From Leptospira bandrabouensis (GTDB lineage Bacteria; Spirochaetota; Leptospiria; Leptospirales; Leptospiraceae): a stretch of DNA of 64,000 nt. How positions within the stretch are numbered: position 1 is the stretch's first letter; every line of letters starts with the position of its first letter. Under the pieces are notes generated by a model. The model ran no database searches and had not been told where the DNA came from. It saw only the letters and a list, made by a program, of their open reading frames with translations. Both the position numbers and the translations under genes were made by a program. This document shows positions 49,822 through 58,884 of this stretch, one piece after another. The stretch spans positions 868,001-932,000 of the forward strand of contig NZ_RQHT01000014.1 of the NCBI RefSeq assembly GCF_004770905.1, read 5' to 3'.

Positions 49822-50262
49822 CTACCTTTTCTCTTTGAAAAAACTCAGAAATTCAAATTTTATGTGGGATCTAGGGATAAGGATGCATTTGGGAAAATGA
49901 TTCAATAAATAAATAGATTCGGTTGTGTAAGAAGAAATTCCTTCCCCTGGCTTTGCCGGAACAAAATAAACCACTTCTGGTATTTTTACTCTCAAAATGG
50001 CACCAGCACAAAGTAAACAAGGTTCGAGAGCCGTTATCAAAATATGATCGGTAAGATATCGACCTTCCGTTTTCGAAAGAGCCTCTTCGATTGCTAAAAT
50101 TTCGCTGTGTTTTGTAGGATTTAATGTTTGTTCGACGGAATTGAAGGCAGTGGAAACTAGTTTTCCATCTCGTGTGATGATTTCTGAATAAGAGGGAATT
50201 TCTTCTGGGTGGTTAGAAATGGCTTCTGTATAGCGGCCAAGAAACGATTCGAATGCTTCCAC
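49822..50262 (-). CDS. tadA: TadA-like tRNA/nucleoside adenosine deaminase
   Basis: Zinc deaminase; TadA converts A34 of tRNA-Arg(ACG) to inosine. 146 residues with zinc/catalytic motif NPTKHSEIL (H-S-E, usually H-A-E) and EPCLLCAGAI (P-C-x-x-C), then LRVKIPEVVYF. The region before the motif, VPVGAV in most TadA proteins, reads IPSYSEI. The start is a GTG at 50262, two bases downstream of the tRNA-Arg(ACG) discriminator base, so there is no room for a Shine-Dalgarno outside the tRNA. A related cytosine or guanine deaminase is a weaker alternative. Confidence 0.8.
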   Translation of the reverse strand: MEAFESFLGRYTEAISNHPEEIPSYSEIITRDGKLVSTAFNSVEQTLNPTKHSEILAIEEALSKTEGRYLTDHILITALEPCLLCAGAILRVKIPEVVYFVPAKPGEGISSYTTESIYLLNHFPKCILIPRSHIKFEFLSFFKEKR

Positions 50263-50263
50263 G

Positions 50264-50337
50264 CGCGCCCAAGAGGATTTGAACCTCTAACCTTCTGATC
50301 CGTAGTCAGATACTCTATCCAGTTGAGCTATGGGCGC
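50264..50337 (-). tRNA. tRNA-Arg (anticodon ACG)
   Basis: 74 nt on the minus strand: acceptor GCGCCCA/TGGGCGC with discriminator G, D-arm TAGCTCAACTGGATAGAG, anticodon stem-loop CTGACTACGGATCAG with ACG, T-loop GGTTCAAATCC. No CCA encoded. A34 is the canonical substrate for TadA, whose gene begins at once downstream. The upstream membrane-protein frame reads 51 bases into it. Confidence 0.95.
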
Positions 50338-50718
50338 AATGAATGCCTGAAGCATTTTTACCCAGTCCGAAAGAATGGGTATATCTATGCTTTTTTTTAA
50401 GCGGATGGAGTAAATCAAAAATCCAGAAATTCCTAGATAAAGTAGTACGGAAACTAAGTGAATGGTCGCAGCCAGGTAAAGTCCGACGAAAGGTAAAACG
50501 GAGATAACTTGTGCAATGAAAAGGATCAGTAAGAATAAACAAGTATTAATTGCCGAATAGAAACATACTGTCACAAATTCAGGAACACTTCGTTTCCAAG
50601 TAAAGACAGGAACCCAAGAAAAATACAAAGGTAATACAGCAAAAATTTTTGCTGCTTCCTCAGTAAGTAAGTAAGCCTTAATTTTCTGGATTTTGTCTTT
50701 GAATTGGACGGTATTCAT
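50287..50718 (-). CDS. Small multi-pass membrane protein whose 3' end lies inside tRNA-Arg
   Basis: 143 residues from ATG 50718 (MNTVQFKDKIQKIKAYLLTE). Two to four hydrophobic helices fill residues 22-105 (FVTVCFYSAINTCLFLLILF, VGLYLAATIHLVSVLLYLG). The final 16 residues (APIAQLDRVSDYGSEG) and stop are the translation of the first 51 bases of tRNA-Arg(ACG). The earlier frame to 50802 crosses tRNA-Ser and is not used. No family recognised with confidence. Confidence 0.6.
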   Translation of the reverse strand: MNTVQFKDKIQKIKAYLLTEEAAKIFAVLPLYFSWVPVFTWKRSVPEFVTVCFYSAINTCLFLLILFIAQVISVLPFVGLYLAATIHLVSVLLYLGISGFLIYSIRLKKSIDIPILSDWVKMLQAFIAPIAQLDRVSDYGSEG

Positions 50719-50728
50719 GGCGGTAACA

Positions 50729-50816
<88 letters not shown>

Positions 50817-50823
50817 AGCGACT

Positions 50824-50907
<84 letters not shown>

Positions 50908-50921
50908 AAGAGTACCTATCC

Positions 50922-50949
50922 GTTATGTTAAATGCGAGTGCAGTGTCAA
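50922..50949 (-). promoter_or_regulatory. Probable promoter of the tRNA cluster
   Basis: TTGACA (complement of 50944-50949) and CATAAC (complement of 50922-50927) are 16 bases apart on the minus strand. The start would be near 50915, eight bases before the 5' end of tRNA-Ser(TGA). It could drive the whole tRNA/membrane-protein/tadA unit. Confidence 0.6.
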
Positions 50950-50977
50950 TTGAATATTCAATGAATGGTTCTAGAGA

Positions 50978-52093
50978 ATGGAAAAGTTGCGTATAAAACT
51001 AGAAAAGTGGGTGAATGGTGGTTTCTGTATCACACACCATGAGGGTCATGCCGTCTTTGTTGAGGGTGGAATACCGGGCGAAACAGTAGACATAAATCTT
51101 TATAAAACAGGAACAAAAGAATGGTTTGGGACCGTTTCGGAAGTCATTGAGCCAGCCGTATCAAGAATTCCTTCAGATTGCCCTGTATTTTTAGAGTGTG
51201 GAGGTTGCAGTTACCGCCATATCACTTATCAAGACGAGATCCAAATCAAAAAAACACTTTTAGAAGCCATGTTTTCGGAATGGAAAGGGAAATTAGAGGT
51301 GGTTACAGGACTAGCAAACGAGTATCGAAACAATGTGCAGTGGCAATCGAATGGAAAAGAAATTGGTTATTTTTCAAAAAAAAGCCATCGGATCGTCAAT
51401 GAATCTCAATTTGTCTGTAAAACCATCGATAAACGATTGTTATGGGCTGAAATACCCCTAGGGATCAAAAAATCGGTAACAAAACAAAAATCCATCCAAC
51501 TTAGACTTTCGTCCAAATCCGTTGTCAATTACGAACGAGACCAGACAGAAATTAGTATTTTTAATACGAAACTCAAGGTTCCCGAACGTGGTTTTTTTCA
51601 AATTAACAGGTTTCTGTTAGAACCTTGGCTTGAGAAAATCAAATCTCTCTTACCAGATTCGGCTCAAATTTTGGAATTATTCTGTGGATGTGGAACGATT
51701 GGTATTTCCATTCGCGAAAAAATTGCCTCTCTTTATGGAATGGAATCTCACGAAAAAAGTATCCGTTATGCAAGAGAAAATGCTAAGTCAAACAATGCTT
51801 TGCAGTTCGAATATGAAGTGAGTGATTTGTATCAAAAACATTTACCGAAACATACTGCGAAGTATCCAATCTGGGTTGTGAATCCCCCGAGAGCCGGCCT
51901 TTCGGAAGGGATCATAACCTCGGCTTCCCTTTTTTCTCCGAAACAAATTGTTTATTCAAGTTGTAATCCAAGCACTTTAAGAAGGGACGTAACGAGATTG
52001 GAAAAGTTAGGTTATCGATTGGAATATTTAGGTTTATTTGATTTTTTTCCGAGAACTCAACACTATGAAGTTCTTGTAAGTTTAAAAAAATAA
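50978..52093 (+). CDS. RNA uracil-C5 methyltransferase (RlmD/RlmC/TrmA superfamily)
   Basis: SAM-dependent m5U methylation of rRNA (or tRNA), 371 residues. N-terminal TRAM-like beta barrel (HHEGHAVFVEGGIPGETVDI), then a [4Fe-4S] motif CPVFLECGGCSYRH with a later cysteine (QFVCKTID), as in RlmD-type enzymes. SAM motif ILELFCGCGTIGISI and the catalytic cysteine in YSSCNPSTLRRDV. Which uracil it methylates is not determinable. Divergent from the tRNA cluster. Confidence 0.88.
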   Translation: MEKLRIKLEKWVNGGFCITHHEGHAVFVEGGIPGETVDINLYKTGTKEWFGTVSEVIEPAVSRIPSDCPVFLECGGCSYRHITYQDEIQIKKTLLEAMFSEWKGKLEVVTGLANEYRNNVQWQSNGKEIGYFSKKSHRIVNESQFVCKTIDKRLLWAEIPLGIKKSVTKQKSIQLRLSSKSVVNYERDQTEISIFNTKLKVPERGFFQINRFLLEPWLEKIKSLLPDSAQILELFCGCGTIGISIREKIASLYGMESHEKSIRYARENAKSNNALQFEYEVSDLYQKHLPKHTAKYPIWVVNPPRAGLSEGIITSASLFSPKQIVYSSCNPSTLRRDVTRLEKLGYRLEYLGLFDFFPRTQHYEVLVSLKK

Positions 52094-52100
52094 AAAACAA

Positions 52101-52135
52101 ACAACTCACAAACTTAAACTTGTGAGTTGTTTTTG
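52101..52135. terminator. Bidirectional terminator after the methyltransferase
   Basis: Stem ACAACTCACAA / TTGTGAGTTGT with an eight-base loop, followed by TTTT on the plus strand and by T-rich sequence on the minus strand (A-rich upstream of the stem). It lies eight bases past the methyltransferase stop and 18 before the convergent small membrane gene. Confidence 0.82.
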
Positions 52136-52152
52136 CACTACAGGATGCGTTG

Positions 52153-52353
52153 TTATTTTTCTTTAGTTGTGATTTTGAAAGGAAGGTAAGCGGGACAAAA
52201 TCCTATTGCAGAAGTAGCAATCATCACAAGTCCAATAATGAGAAGAACTAAAGCAGTCGTACCTTCTACAACTCCTGTTAGATAGAGACCACCTAATACC
52301 AAACCCACGACCACTCGAATGATTCTGTCATAAAGACCCATATTTTGAAACAT
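52153..52353 (-). CDS. DUF2892 small membrane protein (YgaP transmembrane-like)
   Basis: 66 residues from ATG 52353, which has AAGGAG seven bases upstream; the TTG at 52359 is not needed. Pattern MFQNMGLYDRIIRVVVGLVL, a glycine-rich hydrophobic pair of helices, and TSAIGFCPAYLPF are DUF2892 hallmarks (NVGxxDRxIR ... GxCPxY). Found fused or next to rhodanese domains in other bacteria; no such domain here. Confidence 0.85.
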   Translation of the reverse strand: MFQNMGLYDRIIRVVVGLVLGGLYLTGVVEGTTALVLLIIGLVMIATSAIGFCPAYLPFKITTKEK

Positions 52354-52400
52354 ATCCAATCTCCTTAAAGAAGGTTTGACGAAGGAAAACGAATGTATTC

Positions 52401-53279
52401 TTATTTATTTTTTTGTAACCATTCTAAAATCAATTTCGTCACTTCTTCTCTTTTTTCCCAATGTAAGAAATGTCCAGCATGATCGAAACCAATTTTGCGA
52501 AACCCGCAAGGAAAGTCTGTTTCATCCAGTAAGTGTTCAAATAAATTTTTATGAAAACAACCATCGTTCAGACCATAAAGAATTTGGGTTGGGACATTAA
52601 TTTGAGAATCTAAGATTCCTAATAAACTTTCTCTACCAGATTCCGTAAAAAGGTCATTTAAATTTCGGTAATACGCAAGTGCTGAAGATAAAATACCTGG
52701 ATTTTGGAAATTAGATTTAATCTCTGCTAAGTGGTCTTGGTTTGGGGTATATCCAGGTGACCAATCTCTCCATAAAAAATCCACTAAAGCAAAGTTGTTA
52801 GATCGGATTGTCAGTTCTGCCAGAAAGGGAATTTGGAATAATAAAACATACCAAGAATGAATGGTTTGTTGGGGAGCCCAAAAAAAGGAATCTTGGTAGG
52901 TTCGTAGCAAAGGAACTCCAAGACTTGTAATCGATTTGATACGGTTCGGATAATACATTCCTGCAGCATAGGCGATGACTGCTCCCCAATTGTGACCAAC
53001 TAAATGTATTTGTTCCCAACGTCGGTCATCCATCCAACCTAAGATGTCTTGAACCAGGTCAACAACATGTAATTTTTGAGAATGCGAAATTGTAGACGGT
53101 TCATATCCTCGCATAACAGGGGCAATGCATTGAAACCCTTTTTTTCCAATAGATTCCATTATTGGGGCAAAGGTTTTATGGTTATCGGGAAATCCATGTA
53201 GGAAAAGAACAGGGTCACCGGTTCCTGATTCTAAAGTGGTAAATACAGTGGATGAATTTCTAATTTCCGAATGGTGCAT
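52401..53279 (-). CDS. Alpha/beta hydrolase, epoxide-hydrolase-like, with Asn in nucleophile position
   Basis: 292 residues. Oxyanion-hole motif HGFPDN (28-33) and nucleophile elbow VGHNWGA with N97 where epoxide hydrolases have Asp (GHDWGA). A candidate catalytic acid is in YGLNDGCFHK and a histidine in GFDHAGHFLHWEKRE, so the other triad positions seem kept. Cytoplasmic, no signal. It overlaps the upstream lipoprotein-esterase gene by 20 bases, indicating coexpression. Confidence 0.82.
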   Translation of the reverse strand: MHHSEIRNSSTVFTTLESGTGDPVLFLHGFPDNHKTFAPIMESIGKKGFQCIAPVMRGYEPSTISHSQKLHVVDLVQDILGWMDDRRWEQIHLVGHNWGAVIAYAAGMYYPNRIKSITSLGVPLLRTYQDSFFWAPQQTIHSWYVLLFQIPFLAELTIRSNNFALVDFLWRDWSPGYTPNQDHLAEIKSNFQNPGILSSALAYYRNLNDLFTESGRESLLGILDSQINVPTQILYGLNDGCFHKNLFEHLLDETDFPCGFRKIGFDHAGHFLHWEKREEVTKLILEWLQKNK

Positions 53280-54276
53280 TGTTATTTACCAACTTTTCTT
53301 TTTTATATGTCGTTCGAAAGAATTGTAACACAATCTCTCTAGTATCCAAGTCCTTACTTAAATATCCGTATTGTTTTTCATTTTGGTAATAAAAACCATT
53401 AGGCCAAATATGTCCGCCACCGGGGATCAAATATCCTTCTACAATTTGGTCACTGGAACAATCAGTGAATTTAGTGTATTGAATGTCCCTCTTCCAAAAT
53501 TTATTTAAGTGTCTTTTTTGGGATTTGGTTTCTTCTTTGCACGAAAAACTTGAAGTCCAGTATTCTAATGATTCAATATAGGAAAGAACATCTCCTGCAG
53601 CAATTCTCTGTGATTGATTGTTTGGATCAGCAGGGATGGAAACGGTTCCCCCTTGGTAGGGAACTACATCATCAGACATTCCCATAATGAATCCTATCGA
53701 TTTTTGCAATGGAGGATTACAAATCTCTTTTAACCCTCGGGAAGTTACGGCAGCAACAGAATAACCTGAACTAAATAAATCGGGAGCTTCACATAACAAA
53801 CGTTGTGTCATAAATCCACCATTAGAAATTCCAACAGCATGGATACGATTGTAATCAATAGGATATTCAGAGTCCAAGTGACGAACCATCTCACGGAAAA
53901 AATCTACATCTTTTGTGTTCCTTTTATCTGTGATAGAGTGTGGAATTTTTCTTCCGTCATTCCACCGGTTTGCATAACCATCTGGATACACTGCAATAAA
54001 TCCATATTCCTCAGCCTTTTCTGACATTCGGGAAAGGTAAATCATTCCCTCGCCTGTTCCACCACCTCCGTGTAGAATAAACACGACAGGTAATTTATCC
54101 TCTTTAGATTGCTTAGGGATGTAATAGCGAAAGGAACGTAATAAACCATCCGTTGAGATTGATTGTAGTTTGTGTTCTTTGACCGGAACAATCGAAGGCA
54201 GCGATTTACAGAAAAAAGAAAAGGAAACCATAATCAAAAGTAGGTATAACTGAACCTTAACAGAAATCCAATTCAT
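53260..54276 (-). CDS. PHB-depolymerase/feruloyl-esterase-like lipoprotein
   Basis: 338 residues with a lipoprotein signal (LLLIMVSFSFFC). The esterase fold is typical of the LpqC/polyhydroxybutyrate depolymerase group: FILHGGGGTGEG, AVYPDGYANRW, nucleophile serine in GISNGGF, and the histidine in PGGGHIWPNG. Probably an envelope or surface esterase of unknown substrate. Overlaps genes on both sides (four bases with the cupin gene, 20 with the hydrolase). Confidence 0.85.
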   Translation of the reverse strand: MNWISVKVQLYLLLIMVSFSFFCKSLPSIVPVKEHKLQSISTDGLLRSFRYYIPKQSKEDKLPVVFILHGGGGTGEGMIYLSRMSEKAEEYGFIAVYPDGYANRWNDGRKIPHSITDKRNTKDVDFFREMVRHLDSEYPIDYNRIHAVGISNGGFMTQRLLCEAPDLFSSGYSVAAVTSRGLKEICNPPLQKSIGFIMGMSDDVVPYQGGTVSIPADPNNQSQRIAAGDVLSYIESLEYWTSSFSCKEETKSQKRHLNKFWKRDIQYTKFTDCSSDQIVEGYLIPGGGHIWPNGFYYQNEKQYGYLSKDLDTREIVLQFFRTTYKKEKLVNNNAPFGN

Positions 54277-54746
54277 ACAAATAAAGATTCAAAGGATTTG
54301 ATGGTTTCTGTAAACTTTGGATCACTTTCTAGCGGATACTTTGGATGAAATTCTTTATCAACTGTGGGATCATAAGGACCAGACTTTCCTTCAAAACAAA
54401 CTGCCGTATCTGACAAACACACTAAACTATGCCAAACACCTGGTTGTAAATCGATCCCACGTTTAGGACCATTGGCTGAAAGTTTATGTGCCTCTTTTAC
54501 TTCGCCGTTTTCATCAAAAATCAAAAAACCAATCTCCCCTTCGAGGATGATGAAGGTTTCGGGTTTTGGATCCGACAAATGTCTGTGAGGTGGAATGTAG
54601 GTATTTTTTGAAAGAACGTTTAAGAATCTTTGGTACACTTCCTTTTGTTCATGGAAGTTGTGATTGGTACGTTTTCTTTCTGCGTTTTGAGCTTTTTTAA
54701 CGAGAGTTCCGATTAATTCGGAATCAATGACTTGTATTTCCTGCAA
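54273..54746 (-). CDS. WbuC-like cupin-fold metalloprotein
   Basis: 157 residues, a single cupin barrel: IPPHRHLSDPKPETFIILEG and a later histidine in QPGVWHSLVCL give the metal-binding pattern; SGPYDPTVDKEFHPKYP closes it. WbuC proteins are named from O-antigen clusters but have no settled function. Start TTG (54746) with AAGG nearby; it overlaps the ferredoxin-like gene by 23 bases. Confidence 0.82.
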   Translation of the reverse strand: MQEIQVIDSELIGTLVKKAQNAERKRTNHNFHEQKEVYQRFLNVLSKNTYIPPHRHLSDPKPETFIILEGEIGFLIFDENGEVKEAHKLSANGPKRGIDLQPGVWHSLVCLSDTAVCFEGKSGPYDPTVDKEFHPKYPLESDPKFTETIKSFESLFV

Positions 54747-54915
54747 GTTGACCTTCCAATTCCTGCTCGATGAAGGCTAACATATCCGGAACACAAGCCG
54801 TACAAGTATCAGCCGCTCCCATCTCGCGGGCAACTTCTAGTATAGGGCGGTTTGTATCTTTGACAACATTTAAGATAGATTCAAAGAAAACTTCTGCGCA
54901 GTGACACTTGATCAT
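54724..54915 (-). CDS. BFD-like [2Fe-2S]-binding protein
   Basis: 63 residues from ATG 54915 (MIKCHCAEVFFESILNVV). Cysteines in CHC and CTAC match the BFD/(2Fe-2S) domain of bacterioferritin-associated ferredoxin and of NasD/HcaR-type proteins. REMGAADTCTACVPDMLA is the second half of the fold. Bacterioferritin is not adjacent, so iron mobilisation is not established. The longer frame begins at a TTG 14 codons upstream. Confidence 0.8.
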   Translation of the reverse strand: MIKCHCAEVFFESILNVVKDTNRPILEVAREMGAADTCTACVPDMLAFIEQELEGQLAGNTSH

Positions 54916-54990
54916 GGTTCTGAGAATCAGTCTCTTGCGTTCCCAATGGTACGACAAGAATTTTTTTTTGTCTCAAGTTTGGAAAATTTC

Positions 54991-55030
54991 ACAAAAACCC
55001 CGTAAGCCTTCCGGATTTTATCGGGTTTTT
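54991..55030 (-). terminator. Terminator of the glycosyltransferase gene
   Basis: Stem AAAAACCCG / CGGGGTTTTT on the minus strand (complement of 55022-55030 and 54993-55002) with an internal CCGG and a T5 tail; it overlaps the last three codons and the stop of the GT4 gene. It separates that gene from the BFD-cupin-esterase-hydrolase run. Confidence 0.7.
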
Positions 55031-56127
55031 GGTTCGAGAATGGGGTTGTAAACTTGGCTTAGGGATTGAATGGCCGATTTCCATTGGAATCGTTTGGCGT
55101 TTTTTTCCCCTAAAACTTTCAACTGGCTGAGTCGCTTTGTATCTTTTAGTAAGGTGAGTAGTTGATTCTGAAAGGAATCGGAATTTTTGGGATCAAAGGA
55201 TTCATAACCATTTCCCAAAACTTCCGGTAAAACGCTGGCATTGGAAGAAAAGACGGGAGTGCCAACACTTTGTGCTTCCAAAACGGGGAATCCAAACCCT
55301 TCAAACAAAGAAGGATAGAGAAATACTTTTGCACCTTGGTACGCCAGAGGAAGTTCTGCATAAGGCAGATGAGATAAAAAATAAATCTGATCGGGATATC
55401 TCTTTTGGATTTCCAAAAATTCTTCTGGGATTTCTTCCTTGAGGCCACCCACAACTAAAGGTAAGGAAAGTTTCTTTTTTTCCCAAAGCGTTTCTAAATT
55501 GGATAATAAAAATGGAAAATTTTTATGAGGTTTTCCTATTCCTACGGTGAATAGATAGGATTTGGGAAGTTTGTGTTTTTTTATGAATTGAGAAACTTTT
55601 GCCTGTGGCTGTTTTGAAAAATTATGTAAATCGATTCCATTATAAACAACAGAAATTTTTTCTTTCGAATATCCAAAACTTTTTACCAAATCCTCTTTCG
55701 TGTATTCCGAAACAGTGATGATTTTGTGTGCAAACCATTTGATCCAACGAAATACAATTTGCATATACACTCGTTTGACGAGAGAACTATGTGCCGCTTT
55801 AAAATGATAAGGAATCAGATCGTGAATGGTGACAATGCATTTACGAATGTACGGAAAGGGAATATTAAAATGAGGGATGTCTAAAAAATCCATTTCGGCC
55901 ATTCTGGGATGACCTAAAAATTCTTTAGGCGAATAGATATTTGTTTTATATTCAATGATACTTGCGTGCTTTGGAAGTTCGTATTTTTCTAATACAGAGG
56001 GATCACCAAAAATAAATAAATCGGCTATCTTTGCAGAAATGGGCCAAAACTTCAAAATATGTTGAATCCGAATCCCGATCCCTGAATTTTCGACCATCCT
56101 TGCATCGTATCCAATTTTAATCCGCAT
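55018..56127 (-). CDS. Glycosyltransferase family 4
   Basis: 369 residues, GT-B fold retaining glycosyltransferase. Donor-binding motif FEGFGFPVLEAQSVGTPV with the E-x7-E pattern near residue 285, and SYLFTVGIGKPHKNFPFLL near 190. Soluble, no membrane segments. Sugar, acceptor and pathway are not determinable; there is no surrounding polysaccharide cluster apart from the WbuC-like gene nearby. Confidence 0.88.
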   Translation of the reverse strand: MRIKIGYDARMVENSGIGIRIQHILKFWPISAKIADLFIFGDPSVLEKYELPKHASIIEYKTNIYSPKEFLGHPRMAEMDFLDIPHFNIPFPYIRKCIVTIHDLIPYHFKAAHSSLVKRVYMQIVFRWIKWFAHKIITVSEYTKEDLVKSFGYSKEKISVVYNGIDLHNFSKQPQAKVSQFIKKHKLPKSYLFTVGIGKPHKNFPFLLSNLETLWEKKKLSLPLVVGGLKEEIPEEFLEIQKRYPDQIYFLSHLPYAELPLAYQGAKVFLYPSLFEGFGFPVLEAQSVGTPVFSSNASVLPEVLGNGYESFDPKNSDSFQNQLLTLLKDTKRLSQLKVLGEKNAKRFQWKSAIQSLSQVYNPILEPKTR

Positions 56128-56284
56128 TCTGATTTGATTATGTCCTTTAGAATTAATTTAAAAAAAAGGAAATGTATCTTTTCCCGATGAGTCAAGTCTA
56201 GTCAAATTAGTAGTAAATATTCTGCATTCATAATTTGGAAGGCAGGATCAAGACACCAGGAACATATCTGTCAAAAGGAATCGA

Positions 56285-56836
56285 ATGGAAAACTTAATCG
56301 AAGAAATCCTAAAACAAATTGGTGAAGATCCCTCGCGCGAAGGTCTTGTGAAAACGCCTAATCGTGTGAAGAAGGCCTATGATTTTTTGACCAGTGGGTA
56401 TAAGGCTGATTTGAACCAAATTGTGAATGGTGCGATTTTTGAAGAAAGCACTACTGGTATGGTTTTGGTGCGCGATATTGAAATGTATTCTTTATGTGAA
56501 CACCACTTACTTCCTTTTTATGGAAGGGCACATGTGGCTTACATTCCCAATAAAAAAATCATAGGAATTAGTAAAATTCCACGAATCGTAGATGTATTTG
56601 CCCGACGTTTGCAGGTACAAGAACGACTCACCGACCAAATTGCGCAAGCCATCCAAGAAACCTTAGATCCACTTGGTGTCGGTGTTGTCATCAAAGCCAA
56701 ACACCTATGTATGATGATGCGTGGGGTAGAAAAACAAAACTCAGAACTCTTTACTTCTAGCCTACTTGGTTTATTCAAAACAGATCCCACCACTCGCAGC
56801 GAATTTTTGGATTTGATCCGAACCGGCTCGCATTAA
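56285..56836 (+). CDS. folE: GTP cyclohydrolase I (type IA)
   Basis: GTP to dihydroneopterin triphosphate, first step of folate synthesis; 183 residues. Zinc ligands C and H in [20 protein letters not shown] and C in [10 protein letters not shown], which is the canonical zinc-binding set. The N-terminus [20 protein letters not shown] is typical. 84 bases upstream of acs with a hairpin between. Confidence 0.96.
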   Translation: MENLIEEILKQIGEDPSREGLVKTPNRVKKAYDFLTSGYKADLNQIVNGAIFEESTTGMVLVRDIEMYSLCEHHLLPFYGRAHVAYIPNKKIIGISKIPRIVDVFARRLQVQERLTDQIAQAIQETLDPLGVGVVIKAKHLCMMMRGVEKQNSELFTSSLLGLFKTDPTTRSEFLDLIRTGSH

Positions 56837-56867
56837 GTTCATTTTTTAAATTCAATTTTTCAGATTC

Positions 56868-56899
56868 ATGCTGGACTTTTTTAAAAAAAAGTTCAGCAT
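56868..56899 (+). terminator. Hairpin between folE and acs
   Basis: Near-perfect inverted repeat ATGCTGGACTTTTTT / AAAAAAGTTCAGCAT with a three-base loop, followed by TCTTTCTCT. Likely terminates folE so acs has its own promoter, although the T-tract is broken. Confidence 0.6.
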
Positions 56900-56919
56900 T
56901 CTTTCTCTAGAGGGAATCT

Positions 56920-58884
56920 ATGCCGAAAGAAAGAATCGTGGCACCGTCCAAAGACTTCGCTAAGATTGCGAATGTTAGTTTAAAAGAATACAAAACCAAA
57001 TACAAAGAATCTATAGAAAAACCGGAAAAGTTTTGGGCCGAACAAGCCAAACGCCTAACTTGGTTTAAAAAATGGACCAAGGTTCTCAAACACGATTTTG
57101 CCAAAGCAAAAGTAGAATGGTTTGTTGGAGGGAAACTCAATGTTTCCTATAACTGTTTAGACAGACATTTAGATTCTCCACACAGAAACAAAGCGGCTCT
57201 TATTTGGGAAGGGGACAACCCTGATGAATCCAAAGTCCTTACTTATCATGACCTGCACCGCGAGGTAAATCACTTTGCCAATGTTCTGAAAAAATTCCAT
57301 GTAAAAAAAGGAGACCGGGTTCTCATTTACCTTCCTATGATTCCAGAGCTTGCCATTGCGACACTAGCTTGTACTCGCATTGGAGCCGTGCATTCCGTTG
57401 TGTTTGGTGGATTTTCGCCAGAAGCCCTTCTTGGTAGGATTGAAGACTGCAAACCCACACTTGTCATTACTGCTGATGGTGGTTATCGTGGAGGCAAACC
57501 AGTTGAACTCAAAAAAAATGTGGATGTTGCTTTAGAAGAAAGTAAATACAAAGTCAAAGACGTAATCGTTGTTAAGCGAACTGGAGACGAAGGAAACTTA
57601 AATTGGAAAGAAGGTAGAGACCACTGGTACCACTACCTCATGAAAGAACCCGATATCAAAAAAGAATGCCCACCAGTAGTAATGGATTCAGAAGATCCAC
57701 TTTTCCTTCTTTATACTTCAGGTTCGACAGGAAAACCAAAAGGTGTCCTACATACCACAGCAGGATATTTACTCGGTGCCAATCTTACTTTTGCCACCAT
57801 CTTTGATTATAAAGAGACGGACACGTATTGGTGTACGGCAGACATTGGTTGGATCACAGGACACAGTTATATTCTTTATGGACCATTGTCCAATGGGGCC
57901 ACATCGCTGATGTTTGAAGGGGTTCCTAGTTATCCAGATGCCGGCCGGTTTTGGGATGTGATTGATAAATATAAAGTCACCGTATTTTACACAGCGCCAA
58001 CAGCCATTCGAGCACTCATGCGAGAAGGCATTGAACCTATCAAAAAAAGATCTTTGGCATCTTTACGACTTCTTGGTTCTGTGGGTGAGCCCATCAATCC
58101 AGAGGCTTGGGAATGGTACCATACCAATATTGGAAAATCAAAATGCCCGATTGTGGATACTTGGTGGCAAACAGAAACCGGATCCATAATGATCTCTGGT
58201 GTTCCTGGTGCGATCCCGCAAAAGCCAGGTTCGGCGAGTTGGCCATTTTATGGAATCCTACCAGTCCTTGTGGACAATGAAGGTGTGGAGATCAAAGACA
58301 AAGGAGAAATCTCTGGAAACCTATGTATTGCCAAACCTTGGCCTTCGATGATGCGTGGGGTGTACGGTGATCCAAAACGATTCTTTGATACCTACTTTTC
58401 ACAATTCAAAGGGTATTACTTCACAGGTGATGGTGCCAACAAAGACAAAGATGGATACTTTCGGATCACGGGACGAGTCGATGATGTACTCAATGTTTCG
58501 GGACATCGCATTGGATCAGCCGAGGTAGAGAGTGCACTCGTTGAACATAAATCAGTTGCCGAAGCTGCGGTGGTTGGATTTCCACATGATATCAAAGGTC
58601 AGGGAATTTATGCCTATGTAACTGTGAAACATGGTGTGACCACCAACGATGCTTTAAAGAAAGAACTGATTGCGATGGTGGAAAAAGTCATCGGTAAAAT
58701 TGCAAGGCCAGAAGTGATCCACTGGGCTCCGGGACTTCCTAAAACGAGATCAGGGAAAATTATGCGACGAATTTTAAGAAAAATTGCCAATAACGAATTT
58801 GATACTTTGGGAGATATCAGCACTCTCGCAGATCCATCCGTAGTACAATCGTTAATTGATGATAAAAAGAAATTCCACAGTTAA
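56920..58884 (+). CDS. acs: Acetyl-CoA synthetase
   Basis: ATP + acetate + CoA to acetyl-CoA, 654 residues. Adenylate-forming motifs: [50 protein letters not shown], and [15 protein letters not shown] with the C-terminal acetylation-regulated lysine (K in SGKIMR). Full length. A central role in carbon metabolism of leptospires, which live on fatty acids. Confidence 0.97.
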   Translation: MPKERIVAPSKDFAKIANVSLKEYKTKYKESIEKPEKFWAEQAKRLTWFKKWTKVLKHDFAKAKVEWFVGGKLNVSYNCLDRHLDSPHRNKAALIWEGDNPDESKVLTYHDLHREVNHFANVLKKFHVKKGDRVLIYLPMIPELAIATLACTRIGAVHSVVFGGFSPEALLGRIEDCKPTLVITADGGYRGGKPVELKKNVDVALEESKYKVKDVIVVKRTGDEGNLNWKEGRDHWYHYLMKEPDIKKECPPVVMDSEDPLFLLYTSGSTGKPKGVLHTTAGYLLGANLTFATIFDYKETDTYWCTADIGWITGHSYILYGPLSNGATSLMFEGVPSYPDAGRFWDVIDKYKVTVFYTAPTAIRALMREGIEPIKKRSLASLRLLGSVGEPINPEAWEWYHTNIGKSKCPIVDTWWQTETGSIMISGVPGAIPQKPGSASWPFYGILPVLVDNEGVEIKDKGEISGNLCIAKPWPSMMRGVYGDPKRFFDTYFSQFKGYYFTGDGANKDKDGYFRITGRVDDVLNVSGHRIGSAEVESALVEHKSVAEAAVVGFPHDIKGQGIYAYVTVKHGVTTNDALKKELIAMVEKVIGKIARPEVIHWAPGLPKTRSGKIMRRILRKIANNEFDTLGDISTLADPSVVQSLIDDKKKFHS

